A stretch of 64,000 nucleotides of DNA from Heloderma charlesbogerti (GCA_026122225.1 JANEZZ010001570.1:4216001-4280000); one strand, 5' to 3'. Counted from the stretch's first letter, positions 23,002-34,690 are shown. Notes: generated by a model from the letters alone, not told the origin. Numbers and translations: made by a program.

Positions 23002-23360
23002 GGGCGCAATCCTAATTAGATAGACGGCCGCCTCCAAACACCTATCCTAAGCAAGGCAGGAGAGGCACGGGGGGGGGGTATCGTTCCCTCTGCACCTCTC
23101 CTGCCGTGCTATTTTTCGCTAGACAGCCATTTTTGGATGTCTAGCAGCGGGGGGGGGGGCGATTGGGAGAGGAAGCTGACATGTGATGCGACACACTGGA
23201 TGTGTCGCACGTGCAGCTCCGCTCTCCCCTCCCTGGAATGCCCTCCCCAGAATGCCCCTTTTCAGTTGCTCCGCACTCCTCTTCCAAGCACGGAGGATGG
23301 GGCTTCTCCGTGCTGCCTCCAAGGCCAAGGGGAGTTTTTTTGGGGGAGAGCATGGCTGGG
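23002..23360 (-). mobile_element. Harbinger-like GC-rich MITE, truncated
   Basis: Starts GGGCGCAATCCTAATTAG after TTA (22999-23001). Its reverse complement shares the GCTAGACA...TGGCTGTCTAGC and GGCATTCTGGGG blocks with 14410 and 38079. The far terminus is not found, so the copy is truncated or diverged past about 23360. Includes poly-G and CpG-rich DNA. Confidence 0.65.
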
Positions 23361-23523
23361 GAAATAAGAGTAAAATCTCCCCTTACTGTCTGCTACAGTC
23401 CCAAGAGAAATTGTGGGGACCCACTTACAATAAACATTTAGTGTCACAAGTAGTTACACTCAGAGTTGGATGAGTATTAGGAATTCCTCAATAAGGAGAT
23501 GAAAATTATGGGCAAAAGATCAG

Positions 23524-23634
23524 GTTGGATCCAGATTTAGCTATACTTGGAGTAGACCCATTGAAACCAATGGGAATTAAGTCCCATTAAATTCAGTGGG
23601 TTACTCTAAATATGACTAAATCTGAATCCAGCCC
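23524..23634. mobile_element. Palindromic MITE, 'CCCATTGA-ATGGG' family
   Basis: GGTTGGATCCAGATTTAG is complementary to CTAAATCTGAATCCAGCC, and the middle (AGACCCATTGAAACCAATGG) folds back too. Related copies at 46820, 57886 and 39385. Confidence 0.75.
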
Positions 23635-24257
23635 CCAAAGTCCTGGGCAAACAATTTGTTTTGGCAACCTGCAACCATGTAAGAATATTGGATATAGTCT
23701 TAGTGAGATCCTCAGGTCATATGTGACAACAGTGTGGCCCAAGGGGCCTCAGTAGTACATGGAGTGAATCAAGTGCACTCCCTAGACCATGTTGGGAATA
23801 TTGCAACCTCGACTGCAAATTACTGGAAGGGGGCAGTGCTGCAGTTAGTTAACTGATGGAAATTTTGACCACAGCTATCCTTAGGATCTCTATAGCTTAC
23901 AATGTAGTTTCCTGTGATGTCCTCCTTTTGCTCCCCCCTCCCTCCCCCCCCTGATCTTCATCAATTGCTGGGAGCACATGCATTTGCTCTCTCGCTCCTG
24001 CCAGTGTAATAGAACACAAAATAGACTGAACAAACTCTTTTGAAACTCTATGCTGTACCCGCATTGTATATGCAAGAATATTTGTGAATAGAACTGTTTT
24101 CTTTTCTGCACTAAAGAAGGATGTTGTCTCCTTTATTGTTCTAAGATAGCTTGTGTGTATGTGGGACTGATAAAGGCTCATTCTGTTTTGCCTTTCTGCT
24201 TTTCCTCTGCTAATTGCCTTCCTGACAGGAGGCATCATTACTAAATCATCCAATCAG

Positions 24258-24392
24258 ACCAGGGTGGGCAATTTGTGGCCCTCAGATGTTGTTGGACTGC
24301 AACTCCCACCCGTCCTAACCAGCATAGCCAATAGTGAAGGATGATGGGAGTTATAATTCAATCACACGTTATCCACTCCTGCCCTAGATGTA
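24258..24392. mobile_element. hAT-like palindromic MITE
   Basis: CCAGGGTGGGCAATTTGTGG against the diverged end ATCCACTCCTGCCCTAG, with GTTGGACTGCAACTCCCACC folding on ATGGGAGTTATAATTCAATC. Same family as 5138 and 47225. Confidence 0.75.
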
Positions 24393-24488
24393 GAACTCAT
24401 CCCTAGATCCTCTGCCAGTGTCTCCTCTGAATATAAGTTTCAAGTATAAGTTTGAAAACAGCTCTATTATTGCAATATTTACCACAGC

Positions 24489-24983
24489 TAGGGATGTACG
24501 AATCCCCTACCTGCCAGTCCGGGGGGAGGGTCCGCAGGGGCGGGGAGGTGATCCGTTCCTCCCCCCGGAATCCTCTTTGGCCAGCTCCACTCCGCAGCGA
24601 TTCCGCAGAGCTGCTGGCCAGCTCCGAAGTGCCAGCGATACGACTGCAATGCCATATCGCTGGCTGAACGGGACTTCTGACTGCGGCTGCCATTTGTGGC
24701 TATAAAGGCCTTAGTTTAAAGTAAATGCAGCTATTCATGGCTGCATTTACCTTAAACTAAGGCCTTTACGGCTGCAAATGATGTCCTGGACGCCATTCGC
24801 GTCCACAGTCAGTCCCTTCAGCCAGCGATACAGCATGGCGGCCGTATTGCTGGCAATCTGGAACCGGAGGATCTGGCTGAAGAGGATTCTGTGGGGAGGC
24901 AGAGGTAAGTCTTCCGTTCTGCCATGGACTTCTAGAGAATCCGGCCCCGTTGAAGTCCGTGGAAGAATTCTCCGCCGTCCCTA
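24489..24983. mobile_element. hAT-type element with nested palindromes, 495 bp
   Basis: Ends TAGGGATGTA and CCGTCCCTA with a perfect 8-bp target duplication ACCACAGC (24481-24488 and 24984-24991). The interior is a long imperfect palindrome of about 115-bp arms centred near 24737; the inner 38 bp (AAAGGCCTTAGTTTAA block) is nearly perfect. Each arm contains its own hairpin (GCCAGCGATA with TATCGCTGGC; TGGACGC with GCGTCCA). CpG-rich, non-coding. Confidence 0.88.
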
Positions 24984-24991
24984 ACCACAGC

Positions 24992-27089
24992 ATACAGGAA
25001 AGAAAGGGTGAAACAGAAGCTATCCTTCCTCTGACTCATCTAAATCCACAAAGGTCTAGAATGATCTGACTAGAAAATACAGTGGCCAGCATGATCATCT
25101 GCTATATTTGCATGTATGTGGTAGCCCAACTTGAAGACAGGCAAATCATCCTGGCACTCCCAAGTAGTCAGCTATATTGTTGGCACAAGTTCTGCCATGC
25201 AACACTATTCCTGATTTACAGGGTTAACCTTTCCTTCCCAGTTCCTGCTGTGGTTGGGCTGAGGTGATGGAGAGGGCAGGTACAGTGTTAGTTAAATATG
25301 GAAGATTCTAACATAACTCATATTGAAGCACCAACTATATTCATTGTATTCAATGAGCACCCACGTTCAATAACAGGAATACAAATATTTTAAACTAAAA
25401 TTCAAAGTAATTCTTTCAGGGTTTTGGCGTTTTCACTCAACAAACTCACATTGAGTTGAGACCGCAAACAGAAATAATGAAGTACCACAAACAAAAATTG
25501 TTGCTTGAATTGTGGGCCAGCTAGAGCCTGGAAGAACTGGAAACCTTACAGGAAAACTGATTTGCCCAAGATTTCCAGGCCAAAGCTGAGAGAATAACAT
25601 TCAGGCTCAGGGGGAAAAACATCCAAACTAAACTGGACTTGTGAACCTTTGCTGACCTTTGAAATTCCTTTATGTCTATACTTAATCTCTGAGAAGATTT
25701 GTTGGAGCTATTGTGTGTATGTGTGTGTGTGATATATATAATTTTATTCTTACTCTTGTTAATGACAATGTTAATAGCTCATGATGATGATGGATGATTG
25801 ACAGAAAGGAATGTGGGCAACTTTGATATTCATGTCGATGGTCAGAAATATGTGCTGGTAAGATCTAACACAGGATCATGTTGGCTGACCTGGAACAGAA
25901 TTGGGTCAGCAGCAACCATTAAAATTAGTGCACTGATCTGTTTCAATGCCTTTCCCAGCACAGTTTATGTTGTGTTGCAGCTCAAGTTACTTCCATACTA
26001 AAGCCATATGGTAAAACAATCCCAAACACATTCATGTGGAACTAAGGGCTGTTTAATACTGGGCTGTAAGCTTTAATGCTCAGTAGGATTCAGGAACAAG
26101 TCCCAGACCTGCGCGCACACACCCCTACCACAAGAAGAACATCAACTGTGTTATGGTCTGTTTATCCACCACAAAAAAGGGATTGAACATGCATGTGGTG
26201 CATGCATATGTACAGATGGTAAGTGTATGTCCACCACATCACATGCAATATTCCACACATGGGTGGTGCATGCATTAGCCCAACACTTCCACCCACATTC
26301 CATTATATGTCATGCCTTCATAGTGGGGGACTATGTGATCAATGTCCAAGTGCCTTGTTAGCTTGTTATCAGTGGAAGTTTCACTTGTTAGAATTTCAGA
26401 GGTTCTTGGCAAATGCTAGTGTCCACCATAATCAAAGTGAGTTCATGATAGTGATGTTAATTTGATATTGGGACTGGGAAATGACAGGGAAAATTGATCC
26501 TTTGTGTGTTTGTCTATAACGGAGCACATCAATACAAGCACAGTAAATGCCCAATCTGTGTTGCAACAAAATTTGCTGAAATTGTGGAGCTGTTTCGGAT
26601 TACACTGACATCTGAGATGGATTTGGCATTGGTTGTTGTATGCTGTCTATTCCTAGTCGCTTCTCTGTAATCTCAAGAAGGTGCCAGCAGCCGAGTGCTG
26701 TCCAGTATGCCACAGGATTGAGCTATGGGAAGCACAGCATGTGACTGGTAAAACTGATTGACACAGCCTTTGTCCAAGAGAGCTTGACATGGAACCAAAA
26801 AGTGGAACCAAAAGTCCTTCAGTCTTTGTAGCTTAGGTGCGCTGCTTATTGGAAAAGCAGTAGCAATTGTCAGTGTGTGGATGCACCCTCCCTAGAAAGG
26901 CCAATTGGCACTGAAGGTGTGTGGAATACATTTTAGAAATAAACAAACCAATAAATAAGTGCAGTTCTAGAAATGCCTAGTCAAATCCACAAGCTTGAAC
27001 TGCCATTTTCCTTTTTCCATTTGCATGGAATTTAAGTTACTCCCACATTTCCCCAGAAATATCCAGGTGGGTTCATGATTTGGGGATTC
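24992..27089. other. Unclassified stretch of 2.1 kb
   Basis: Only a GT/AT tract at about 25714-25740 stands out. Short frames (up to 80 codons) show no recognisable domain. Confidence 0.4.
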
Positions 27090-27410
27090 ACTTGTAAACT
27101 GTATCTCCTGATCTGTTTCTGAGTCCAATTCAAAAGGCTGATTATCACCTTTAAAGCCCTAAATGATATGGGACTGCAGTATTTAAAGGACTGCCTGTTA
27201 CTGCCTGTTACTGCCTGCTGGTGGCCTTTGCAGGAGTCCCTGTTCCATCTCCACCTTCACAGGCGAGCGCAGGAAAGGGACTCCTTGACTGCAGTGCCTA
27301 GATGGTGGAACTCCCTTTCCTGGGAGGCTCATCTGGCTCCTTTCTAAAACAACCACCACCTTCCTTATCCTTTGTGAAGACAGTGCTTTTTAAATGTACT
27401 TTCAAAACCA
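27090..27410 (+). mobile_element. L2-like LINE 3' coding fragment
   Basis: ACCTTTAAAGCCCTAAATGA followed by ACTGCAGTATTTAAAG, AGGAAAGGGACTCCTTG and GTGGAACTCCCTTTCCTGGG follow the order of the L2 ORF2 C-terminus (FKALND, GxxYLK, RxRTFS, WNSLP). It contains a three-copy TTACTGCCTG duplication. Decayed. Confidence 0.65.
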
Positions 27411-28817
27411 GTTAAGCTGTCTGCCTGATTTATATTTCCTATTGGTGGGAAGAACTGGTTTGTTACCACACTTGCTTGGGACACATGTTTCTATACCCAT
27501 CTGCAAACCACTTCTCTGTGATCAGAGAATACACACTTTCAGAGAGTACGCTGAGAGTAAGAAGTTAGCTTACATGTGCTATGGGAACCTGAATCTATTC
27601 TGCTGGAAGACATACTGCTGTTGGCCTAGGTGAGGTTGCCCAGAAACTAGCACGTTGACGAAAATACACTGGGACACAGCAAGAGTAATCTTGGGTCGAA
27701 GTCTGGAATGGCCTGATAAGGTACCCAGGGAGAGCAACAGAGGAAGGTCAGAACTCCTTTGAGAAATTGCAATTTCATTTTGTCATCCTGTGATAGTATG
27801 TGACAGTACTATCACATAGTGAAGGCCGCCACAGAGATGGGAGTGAGAGAGAGTGGTATGAAAAGTGATGCTTCCAAGGAGACTGCCTGATGGATTGCTT
27901 CAGCTTCCGGTGGGAAAGGCGGAGCAGATTGCAGTGGGAGTGGAAGAGCTGACAAGAAATGGTAAAGAGGGGGTGGGAAAGAGAGAGAGAGAGACTTTTC
28001 CCTCCATATGCTCTGTCCCAAATACAGAGCAGAAATCTTTAGCATCAGCATAAATCCAAAAAGGCAGGTAAAAAGAAGAAACTCCGCTTAGCTGTGTCAC
28101 GGGCCTTTACCAGACAGTGTCCACTGAAAGTGGGAAAGAAGAAAAAAGAGGACCCTAAGGTCAGTCAGAATGAGTTCTGCCTCTGATCCTGGAGCTTACA
28201 TAGAGCCATCACCAGTGGTTAAATATAAGCTCTTTGGTTTTATTTGATGCTTAGTTATATTTACTCCTAATCCTTAAGTTACTTGATAGAAAACACTACT
28301 TTAGAAAGCAGTGAGAAAGAAAACAGGAGGGCCAGAGGTCTCTGCAGCCTGTCATTTTTGAATCTCTGGAGAAAAACTAGATAAGCTGGAGAGTTGTGGG
28401 AGATGGTGGCGGAGAGAGCTCTCAAGGACTTCCATTTTTAAAACTGCCAATCTTTCATGCAGAGACTGGCCACAGTTAAAAGGAAGGAAACTAGAGACAC
28501 TTGCTCAGAGCAAGAAGACACTTATCTTTCTTATCAAGCATTCCAAGGTTATCATTAGCGGCTGGTGTATTTTCGTTGTAGGGTTCTGTTAGGTGAGATT
28601 ATTTCACCAGTTATGCAACCTGCTTACGGATTGGAGTCAATAGTGTTCCATGTTGTTTGTTTTGCTTTGACTTTCCAGGCAATTGCAAACAAAATTACCA
28701 TTTTTTAACAAATGCACAGAACTTCTGACTGTGAGCATTTCTACACCAAGCTAAAATCCTGCAACTTTACTGGGGCTTTCTGCTTCTGGAGTCTTTGTGG
28801 AATTACAATGGGCTCCA
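27411..28817. other. Unclassified stretch of 1.4 kb
   Basis: No recognised family. (GA)n lies near 27984. The small frames seen are on both strands and overlap one another. Confidence 0.4.
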
Positions 28818-29018
28818 TTCCAGGTTCTAGTCCCCACTTGGCCATGGAAGCTCACTGGGTGACGTTGGGCCAGTCACAGACTCTCAGCCCAACCCACCTC
28901 ACAGGGTTGTTGTGAGGATAAAATGGAGAGGAGGAGGAGGATTATGTATGCCTCCTCGGGTTCCTTGAGGAGGAAAAAAGGCGGGATATAAATGTAATAA
29001 ATACATAAATAAATAATA
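28818..29018 (+). mobile_element. MIR-like CORE-SINE with L2-type tail
   Basis: B-box GGTTCTAGTCC (28823-28833), core GACGTTGGGCCAGTCACAGA, then CTCACAGGGTTGTTGTGAGG and AAAAAGGCGGGATATAAATG before (AATA)n. This order matches CORE-SINEs that use the L2 machinery. The tRNA-like head upstream is decayed. Confidence 0.8.
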
Positions 29019-29059
29019 AAACCTCCTTTCTTGGCAATGTTGTATATGTTCAATGAAAT

Positions 29060-29078
29060 TGCGCCATCTAGTGGCTGA
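29060..29078 (-). promoter_or_regulatory. CTCF-like motif (candidate)
   Basis: The minus strand reads AGCCACTAGATGGCGCAA, a good match to the CTCF core (CCACNAGRKGGCGC). The motif at 7173 is a weaker relative with the same GCCACTAGATGG. The two could mark a shared repeat or insulator sites. Confidence 0.45.
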
Positions 29079-29296
29079 ATTATAGTGCTACACCGGCATT
29101 ACACACTGCTGATATGCCACAGTAATTTTTATTTCAGTTTATCTCTGATCTTTTTGAAAGCGGGATAAATGGGGGAAAGCATGGGAGGCATCCTAGAAGT
29201 TGATGATGTCATGTAAAGGACTCACAAACTTCCGTGGGTGGCCAATAACGAACGTGCAATAAACGTCTCATGTAGAAATGCCCTGTGAATCTCTTG

Positions 29297-29345
29297 CAGT
29301 ACAATCCTATGCATGTTTCTCTGGAAAGTATGTTTAGGATCAAAG
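29297..29345. repeat. 'CAATCCTATGCATG' MITE end
   Basis: TACAATCCTATGCATGTTTCT followed by a GGAAAGTATG block is one terminus of the short palindromic MITE family seen complete at 39385-39462. The other arm is decayed. Confidence 0.5.
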
Positions 29346-29662
29346 CCTTGGTATCTTCTACCTTTTAGACCAGGGGAGGGCAACCCCTGGTCCCTGGCCT
29401 AATTTCAAAAGTTATCTGCATGCAATCAGTTCAGACTTCTGGCAAGAGTGTTCTGTCTCTCCACTGGTAACCTGCTGCATGGGAAAGAAGAAGGAGAGAG
29501 AGAAAGGGGATGGGGCAGAAAGAGAAAAGAGAGTGGCAGAAAGAGAAAAGGGATGACCCCACCCACTTTTGGCTCTGGCCCTGCCTATGGCTGGCTTTGG
29601 CTCCACTCACTGCTAATATGTGGCATCCAACAGATTACCAATGGAGCAAAGGGCTGGATGTG

Positions 29663-29815
29663 CCCAATCTCATCTGATCTTGGAAGCTGAGCAGGATCAG
29701 CCCTTGTTAGTACTTGGATGGGAGACCGCCTGGGAATCAGGCTTCCTGCATTGAGCAGGGGGTTGGACTCGATGGTCTTGTAGTCCTCTTCCAACCCTAT
29801 GATGCTATGAGTTCT
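29663..29815 (+). mobile_element. 5S rRNA-derived SINE with CR1-type tail
   Basis: Positions 29663-29738 match the 3' two thirds of vertebrate 5S rRNA, including the internal promoter boxes (AAGCTGAGCAGGATC and TACTTGGATGGGAGACC). From about 29741 the sequence switches to the CR1 LINE terminus (GCATTGAGCAGGGGGTTGG, CTCTTCCAACCCTATGATG). Such 5S heads are known in SINEs; here the tail is CR1-like, suggesting CR1-mediated retrotransposition. The 5' part of 5S is missing. Not a functional 5S gene. Confidence 0.85.
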
Positions 29816-29938
29816 ATTCTATGAGAATGTTGCTCACAACAGCAAAAAAGGCTGCTTACTACTGTTTTAGGCTGCAAGGCTAAGGAGAATGCTTTTCTGT
29901 TTTCAGGAAGAACTATTTCAAAATCCATAAACTAGAGA

Positions 29939-29990
29939 GGGAGAGGGGGGGGGGGAGATCCTAATAGGAATTGTTGTTGTTGTTGTTGCT
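29939..29990. repeat. Poly-G and (GTT)n tracts
   Basis: Simple-sequence DNA: GGGAG units, G-run and TTG repeats. Confidence 0.9.
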
Positions 29991-30464
29991 CTTCTCTTTC
30001 GAAAAGCAGATTTCCCCCGTGTATCATAAGCTGTTTATGCATGCTTTGAAATGGGCTGGGATTTGGGAATCATTTCACAACCCCCGCTACAAGTCGTTGA
30101 GCATGCTAGCCAGCCAAGGACTGTTTCACTTCCCAATCATGAGCTGAATATTTATGAAGGCTTAAAGGATTGGTGCCATTCAAAACTAGGCATTTCCATT
30201 TGTTAATGATCCATGGAGGGAGACTGTGGTCCTCCGTGCTCAGCTATAACTAGAGAAAGAATACACCAATACAATTGCCAGTTTGCAGGGCATTAGAGAA
30301 GCTTAGAGTGCCTGAACAAGTCAAGAATAACATTTCAGCCATAACGCAAGGTAGTCTCAACATTAAAAAAATGAACAAAAGGAGTGGGACAAGGCCGTTG
30401 CACACATTCAATGGGAAAGCAAAAGGCCTGCTTAGGCAATAATTTATATTATGTAGATGTTATA

Positions 30465-30662
30465 ATAATACAAAACACTTCGGAGCATTAAAAGTACTTC
30501 ACATACACTGTTTTAGTAATACTTGCCATAGCCCCATAAAATAGGCTAAGCACTGTTATCTCTATTTACCAAAGGGGGTGGAGGAGCTGAGGCTGAGAGA
30601 TGGTGGCTTGCCTATGGCCACCAAGTGAGTTTATGGCAGAAACACTGTGCTACACCAGCTCA
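30465..30662 (-). mobile_element. MIR-like CORE-SINE
   Basis: On the minus strand: GAGCTGGTGTAGCACAGTG head, GGTGGCCATAGGCAAGCCAC core, CTCAGCCTCAGCTCC, then the AAATAGAGATAACAGTG and AGTGTTTTGT L2-type tail. Older than the copy at 28818. Confidence 0.7.
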
Positions 30663-30689
30663 TAGTTATCCTTTGTAGCAGGGCATCTA

Positions 30690-30870
30690 GACATCTTTCC
30701 CCAAAAGTTAGCACTGGGGAACATGGATGGGAGGGTGCTGTTGCACTCATATCCTGCTTGTGGGTTCCTGGTCGACAGCTGGTTGGCCACTGTGTGAACA
30801 GAATGCTGGGCTAGATGGACCCTTAGTCTGATCCAGCATGGCTCTTCTTAAGTTCTTATGAAGAAATTGG
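30690..30870 (-). mobile_element. CR1-like dispersed repeat
   Basis: On the plus strand it ends GGCTAGATGGACCCTTAG, CTGATCCAGCATGGCTCTTC, TTAAGTTCTTATG; the reverse complement corresponds to the start of the repeat at 15084. Includes TGGCCACTGTGTGAACAG. Confidence 0.7.
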
Positions 30871-30916
30871 GTTTACTCAACAAATGGCTTTTGGGGGGTC
30901 ACTTTCTCCTCAGCTG

Positions 30917-31010
30917 ACACAAGGCCGGTCTTGCCATTAGACAGAGTGAGGTAGCCACCTCGGACAGTCGGTTTGGGGTGTCATGAAAGGGCAGACAATG
31001 GTTAGCTTTT
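30917..31010. repeat. Dispersed 'GGCCGGTCTTGCC' repeat
   Basis: CAAGGCCGGTCTTGCCATTA, CAGAGTGAGGTAGCC and CTCGGACAGTC resemble the family at 7608, 34440, 44630 and 54394. Superfamily unknown. Confidence 0.45.
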
Positions 31011-32517
31011 TAATGGATTATTATACTATTTTTACTGCCACTGGGGAGAGGGAGAGGAACTTGTGGGATTTTGTGACTCAGGTGTCAAAATAACTCAGCT
31101 GGCCTTACAACTAGATTTGGAGAATCAGGGCACCATTTGCTTCTCCACCAGGCAGCAAAATATCTTGGGACCTGATTCAGTGAAAAAGTCCCTGAAAATA
31201 TCCTATTTGTTCATCAACACTCTAGATGTTTTTTTCCTATTATGGTGTTGATTTAAAAACAACAACATGGGCACAGAAAGAAGGCTGTACGGCTAATTCT
31301 TCAGTGAAATTACTGGAAGAATGCACAATAGCATTTTTCCTCCTAAAGGAACTAATGATCATTCCTACTTGTGACTCAAACTTTCTTACCTAGACATTCA
31401 GCTGTTCGGGGCACTGAAAAAACAGTTCTGGAAATAGGAATATACAACCAGGGACATTAACAAATCCTTTGACTGCCTCATGATCAACAGTTCATTTTTT
31501 GTCCCAGAGCTGTCTCTCTACTGGGCAACCTTTTCCTCACCTATAGAAATCTCCATGTGGCTGATATAGCGAGGAGATAGATCTGTGCTTGGCAGGGTCA
31601 GATCACAGAACAGCAAGAGCCAGAGAACTGCGTGTAACATGTCACTCTGTGTCAGGATAAGCCTTCCAGATTTGGACACTTTGCTTTGACTAGGAGGAAA
31701 AGCAGCATCTCATGGACACTCTGTGCACACCCACCCCTCCAATTCTTAGCATGGGAAGAGCACATGCACGGCTTGAGGAGATTGCTTTGCCCACCTGCTA
31801 ATAGGGGTTGGTGGGTAATTGGGATTTATGGGATGGAAGATCAGTTTTATTTGCAGTTCCCAAAGTGATGGGAATCTCTAGGATACTCTGAAATGATAAA
31901 CTGATTACACTGCCTGGTTTACATTGATAAACCAAATTTTGATATTTGTGTCTTGATGCAAATAAGTGTGTGGAGGAATCAGAGGTCCCAGGTGTTAGTT
32001 TTAAGTACTTTACACAAACACATGCTCATGCACACTCGTGGGGAATAAGTGTAGAAATATACAGAACTTGCTCCCTGCAAATTTTTGCTCATCTTGAACT
32101 TTTAAAGTGTCAAGGGAAGTTAAGAAAGTCTTTATATATTTCACCTGAGCAGGACTGTTGAAATCCATTCCAAATTTTGTTATAGGGAAAATGTTGCAAC
32201 TTCTGGATAGGGCTTTGAATTTGGATGTTAATATTACTGACTCTTTTCTTAGAATATTAAAGATCCAGTAGTTCCAGATCCACGAATGCTACAATTCACA
32301 AAGAAGGAGATTAAATGAGGGAGTTATCATAACTGAAAGCTTTTTGCAAGAACATCGGATCTGACATTTTGTAAGGGAGTGTAGATTAAAGTCTGTAGAA
32401 AGTAATTTAAAAGTACAGACATGTACCATTGCCTATTTATGCTGAAAGGAGGTTTTCAGGGACAATAATGTTGAACTTATTTTTAACTAAAATAACATAG
32501 TGGCCACAATGGAGCTT
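31011..32517. other. Unclassified stretch of 1.5 kb
   Basis: AT-rich, no family or exon recognised. Leads into the 3' end of BovB copy B. Confidence 0.4.
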
Positions 32518-33129
32518 GTTGTTGTTGTTCAGTCATTAAGTCGTGTCCGACTCTTTGTGACCCCATGGACCATAGCACGCCAGGCCTTCCTGTCCTCCGC
32601 TCTCTCCTGGAGTGTGCTCAAGTTCATATTCTTTGCATCGGTGATGCTATTTAGCCGTCTCATCCTCTGCCGTCCCCTTCTCCTTTTGCCTTCAATCTTT
32701 CCCAGCATCAGGGTCTTTTCCAGTGACTTTTCTCTTCGCATTAGGTGGCCAAAATATTGGAGCTTCAGCTTCAGTATCTGTCCTTCCAATGAGCACTCAG
32801 GGCTGATTTCCTTTAGGATGGACTGATTTGACCTCCTTGCAGTCCAGGGGACTCGTAAGAGTCTTCTCCAGCACCACAGCTTGAAGGCATCGATTCTTTG
32901 GCGCTCAGCCTTCCTTATAGTCCAGCTCTCACAGCCATACGTTGCTATTGGGAAAACCATAGCTTTGATTAGACGCACCTTTGTTGGCAAGGTGATGTCT
33001 CTGCTTCTTACTGTGCTGTCTAGGTTTGCCATAGCTTTCCTCCCAAGGAGCAAGCGTCTTTTAATTTCATGGCTACAGTCACCATCTGCGGTGATCTTGG
33101 AGCCCAAGAAAATAAAATCTGTCACTGCC
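32518..33129 (-). mobile_element. BovB LINE, copy B, short 3' end
   Basis: On the plus strand it begins GTTGTTGTTGTTCAGTC, the reverse of the BovB ACAAC tail, and is colinear with the last 0.6 kb of copies A and C. Homology stops after the equivalent of GCAGTGACAG. No target duplication could be found, so it may have been edited by deletion. Typical 5' truncation. Confidence 0.9.
32529..33125 (-). pseudogene. BovB ORF2 C-terminal remnant
   Basis: An uninterrupted 198-codon frame corresponding to the region after the RT catalytic core: DFIFLGSKITADGDC, GCESWTIRKAERQRID, YFGHLMRREKSLEKTL and the terminal MVHGVTKSRTRLND. It lacks the endonuclease and the YADD catalytic part. It has no promoter or start of its own; openness reflects youth, not function. 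Compared with copy A it has several substitutions but no indel that breaks the frame. Confidence 0.88.
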
Positions 33130-34439
33130 TAATGACTCGCAATTCAGTTGGAATAATTGGAATATCTAAAAACCTGTATTCGTAGCTGTTGAAAAATCAA
33201 AGAATGGTAGAATCTGATGGGGGGGGTCTCCATTCAATTTTTATTCAGTAAATTCACCATCTATTTCTGGCCATTTATGAGACAGATGTTCCACAGGTGC
33301 ACCTCCTCTGTCACAATAGAGAAACATGCACCTGCTACATGCTGTTGGATTAGAATGGACATTTGATCAGATCCAGCAAAAATTCTTGCATTCTTAAATT
33401 AATGGTACAATTTCATCCTCGCGTTATGGCAACTGGACAAGGATAGGATTGCAACCAAATCTCTCACACCAGCTTAGTTTAACAAGTTATGAGCATGCAG
33501 TGAAGTTACGGCCATGTAGTAGCGTTATTATGCTGTAATACATTCATTTGGTGTAAGCGGTATTCTGTAATAACTGGTGTGGAAAGAGAGGAAGGGAGGG
33601 AGGAAAGCAGTTGAGAACATGGATCATAGGAGTAGCCACTTATCATACTCCAGGGCCAGTTTCTACCTCTGCTGATATCACAGATCTTGAAATAGCTACA
33701 GAGTTGTCATAAATGAATACACTCCCATGGTGTATCAACGGAATTAGGTTGGAGAGGTGGAGTAGTTTACCCCCTGGACTGGTAAAGCACCCACTGAGTT
33801 CAAAGCCTTGTCACATACATTGAAGGAATAAAGCTTGACCTGCGAGGCCATGCAGGCAGACTGAGACTTCCATATATGAGCTTTCTCTTTGGAGTCCAAG
33901 GGAGGTAGTCCAGCAGCATTCGGAAATGCCTACTAAAAGTCTCGAGCTGAGAGTAACTATTTTCAGTCTCAGGGAGAAGTTAAGGACAAGTCCTCTTTTC
34001 AAGGCTTTCCCTTCAAATTCTATATTTAAACCAAATTGTGCTTGGAGATGCCTAGTAATGGCATAGCTTTGCATTCAGTCTCCTCCCTGTTATTGTGGTG
34101 AGGGAATGAGTGTGTCCTGCTCTGTTGGATCTATCAACCATACAGCTGTCTGTTGGTAATGTGGTACTCATTAGTGCTTATGCATCTTGAAGTTTACACC
34201 CCATTTTTGAACTTGTAACCAAAAGCTGAGAAATCTGAGAGTGGTCTGTGCCCATAGAATTTTTTTTTTAAACTATCTGCAATCAGGAAGTCTTTGGGGT
34301 TCACTTTATTCTGAAGCCAGGTAACTGCAACCACGTATGCACTGCTTCTTTTCCTTGCCTGATAAATCTTTCCATTTCTGCCCCAACAGCCCACCATTGC
34401 AACAGGCACCCAAACTTCCTTGGCCGCATAGCCTCAGGT
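33130..34439. other. Unclassified stretch of 1.3 kb
   Basis: No family recognised apart from a poly-G run at about 33220. An 87-codon minus frame at 33811-34074 has no recognised domain. Confidence 0.4.
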
Positions 34440-34690
34440 TCGCCCAAGACATTTTGCTGCCCAAGGCAGAGCAACGAATAGCACTCCCACCTGCACAAGC
34501 TTGATAGTATCCAAAGCCAGCCAAGTTATTTTGGTACAAGGTGGAGAACATCCTGTAAGCACCCCTCTCCATCCCTGGCCGTAGAAATACAATAATAACA
34601 AAGTAAATAATCAACAGTTTGCTGCCCTTTTATGAGACCTAAAATCTGCTGCCTGAGGCAATTGAATTGCTTTACTCTGCCTCATGGTAG
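34440..34690. repeat. Dispersed repeat, 'GGCAGCAAAATGTCTTG' family
   Basis: AAGACATTTTGCTGCCCAAG at the left and GCTGCCTGAGGCAATTG, CTGCCTCATGGTAGGAC at the right. The first block is the reverse complement of the ends at 44893 and 54607. Probably a decayed non-autonomous DNA element. Confidence 0.5.

Noticed and set aside
23137..23473. Overlapping frames of 70-96 codons near 23.2 kb
   Set aside because: They lie on both strands of a CpG-rich MITE and reflect its composition.
29663..29738. Functional 5S rRNA gene
   Set aside because: The 5' third is missing and a CR1 tail is joined; it is a retroposed copy.
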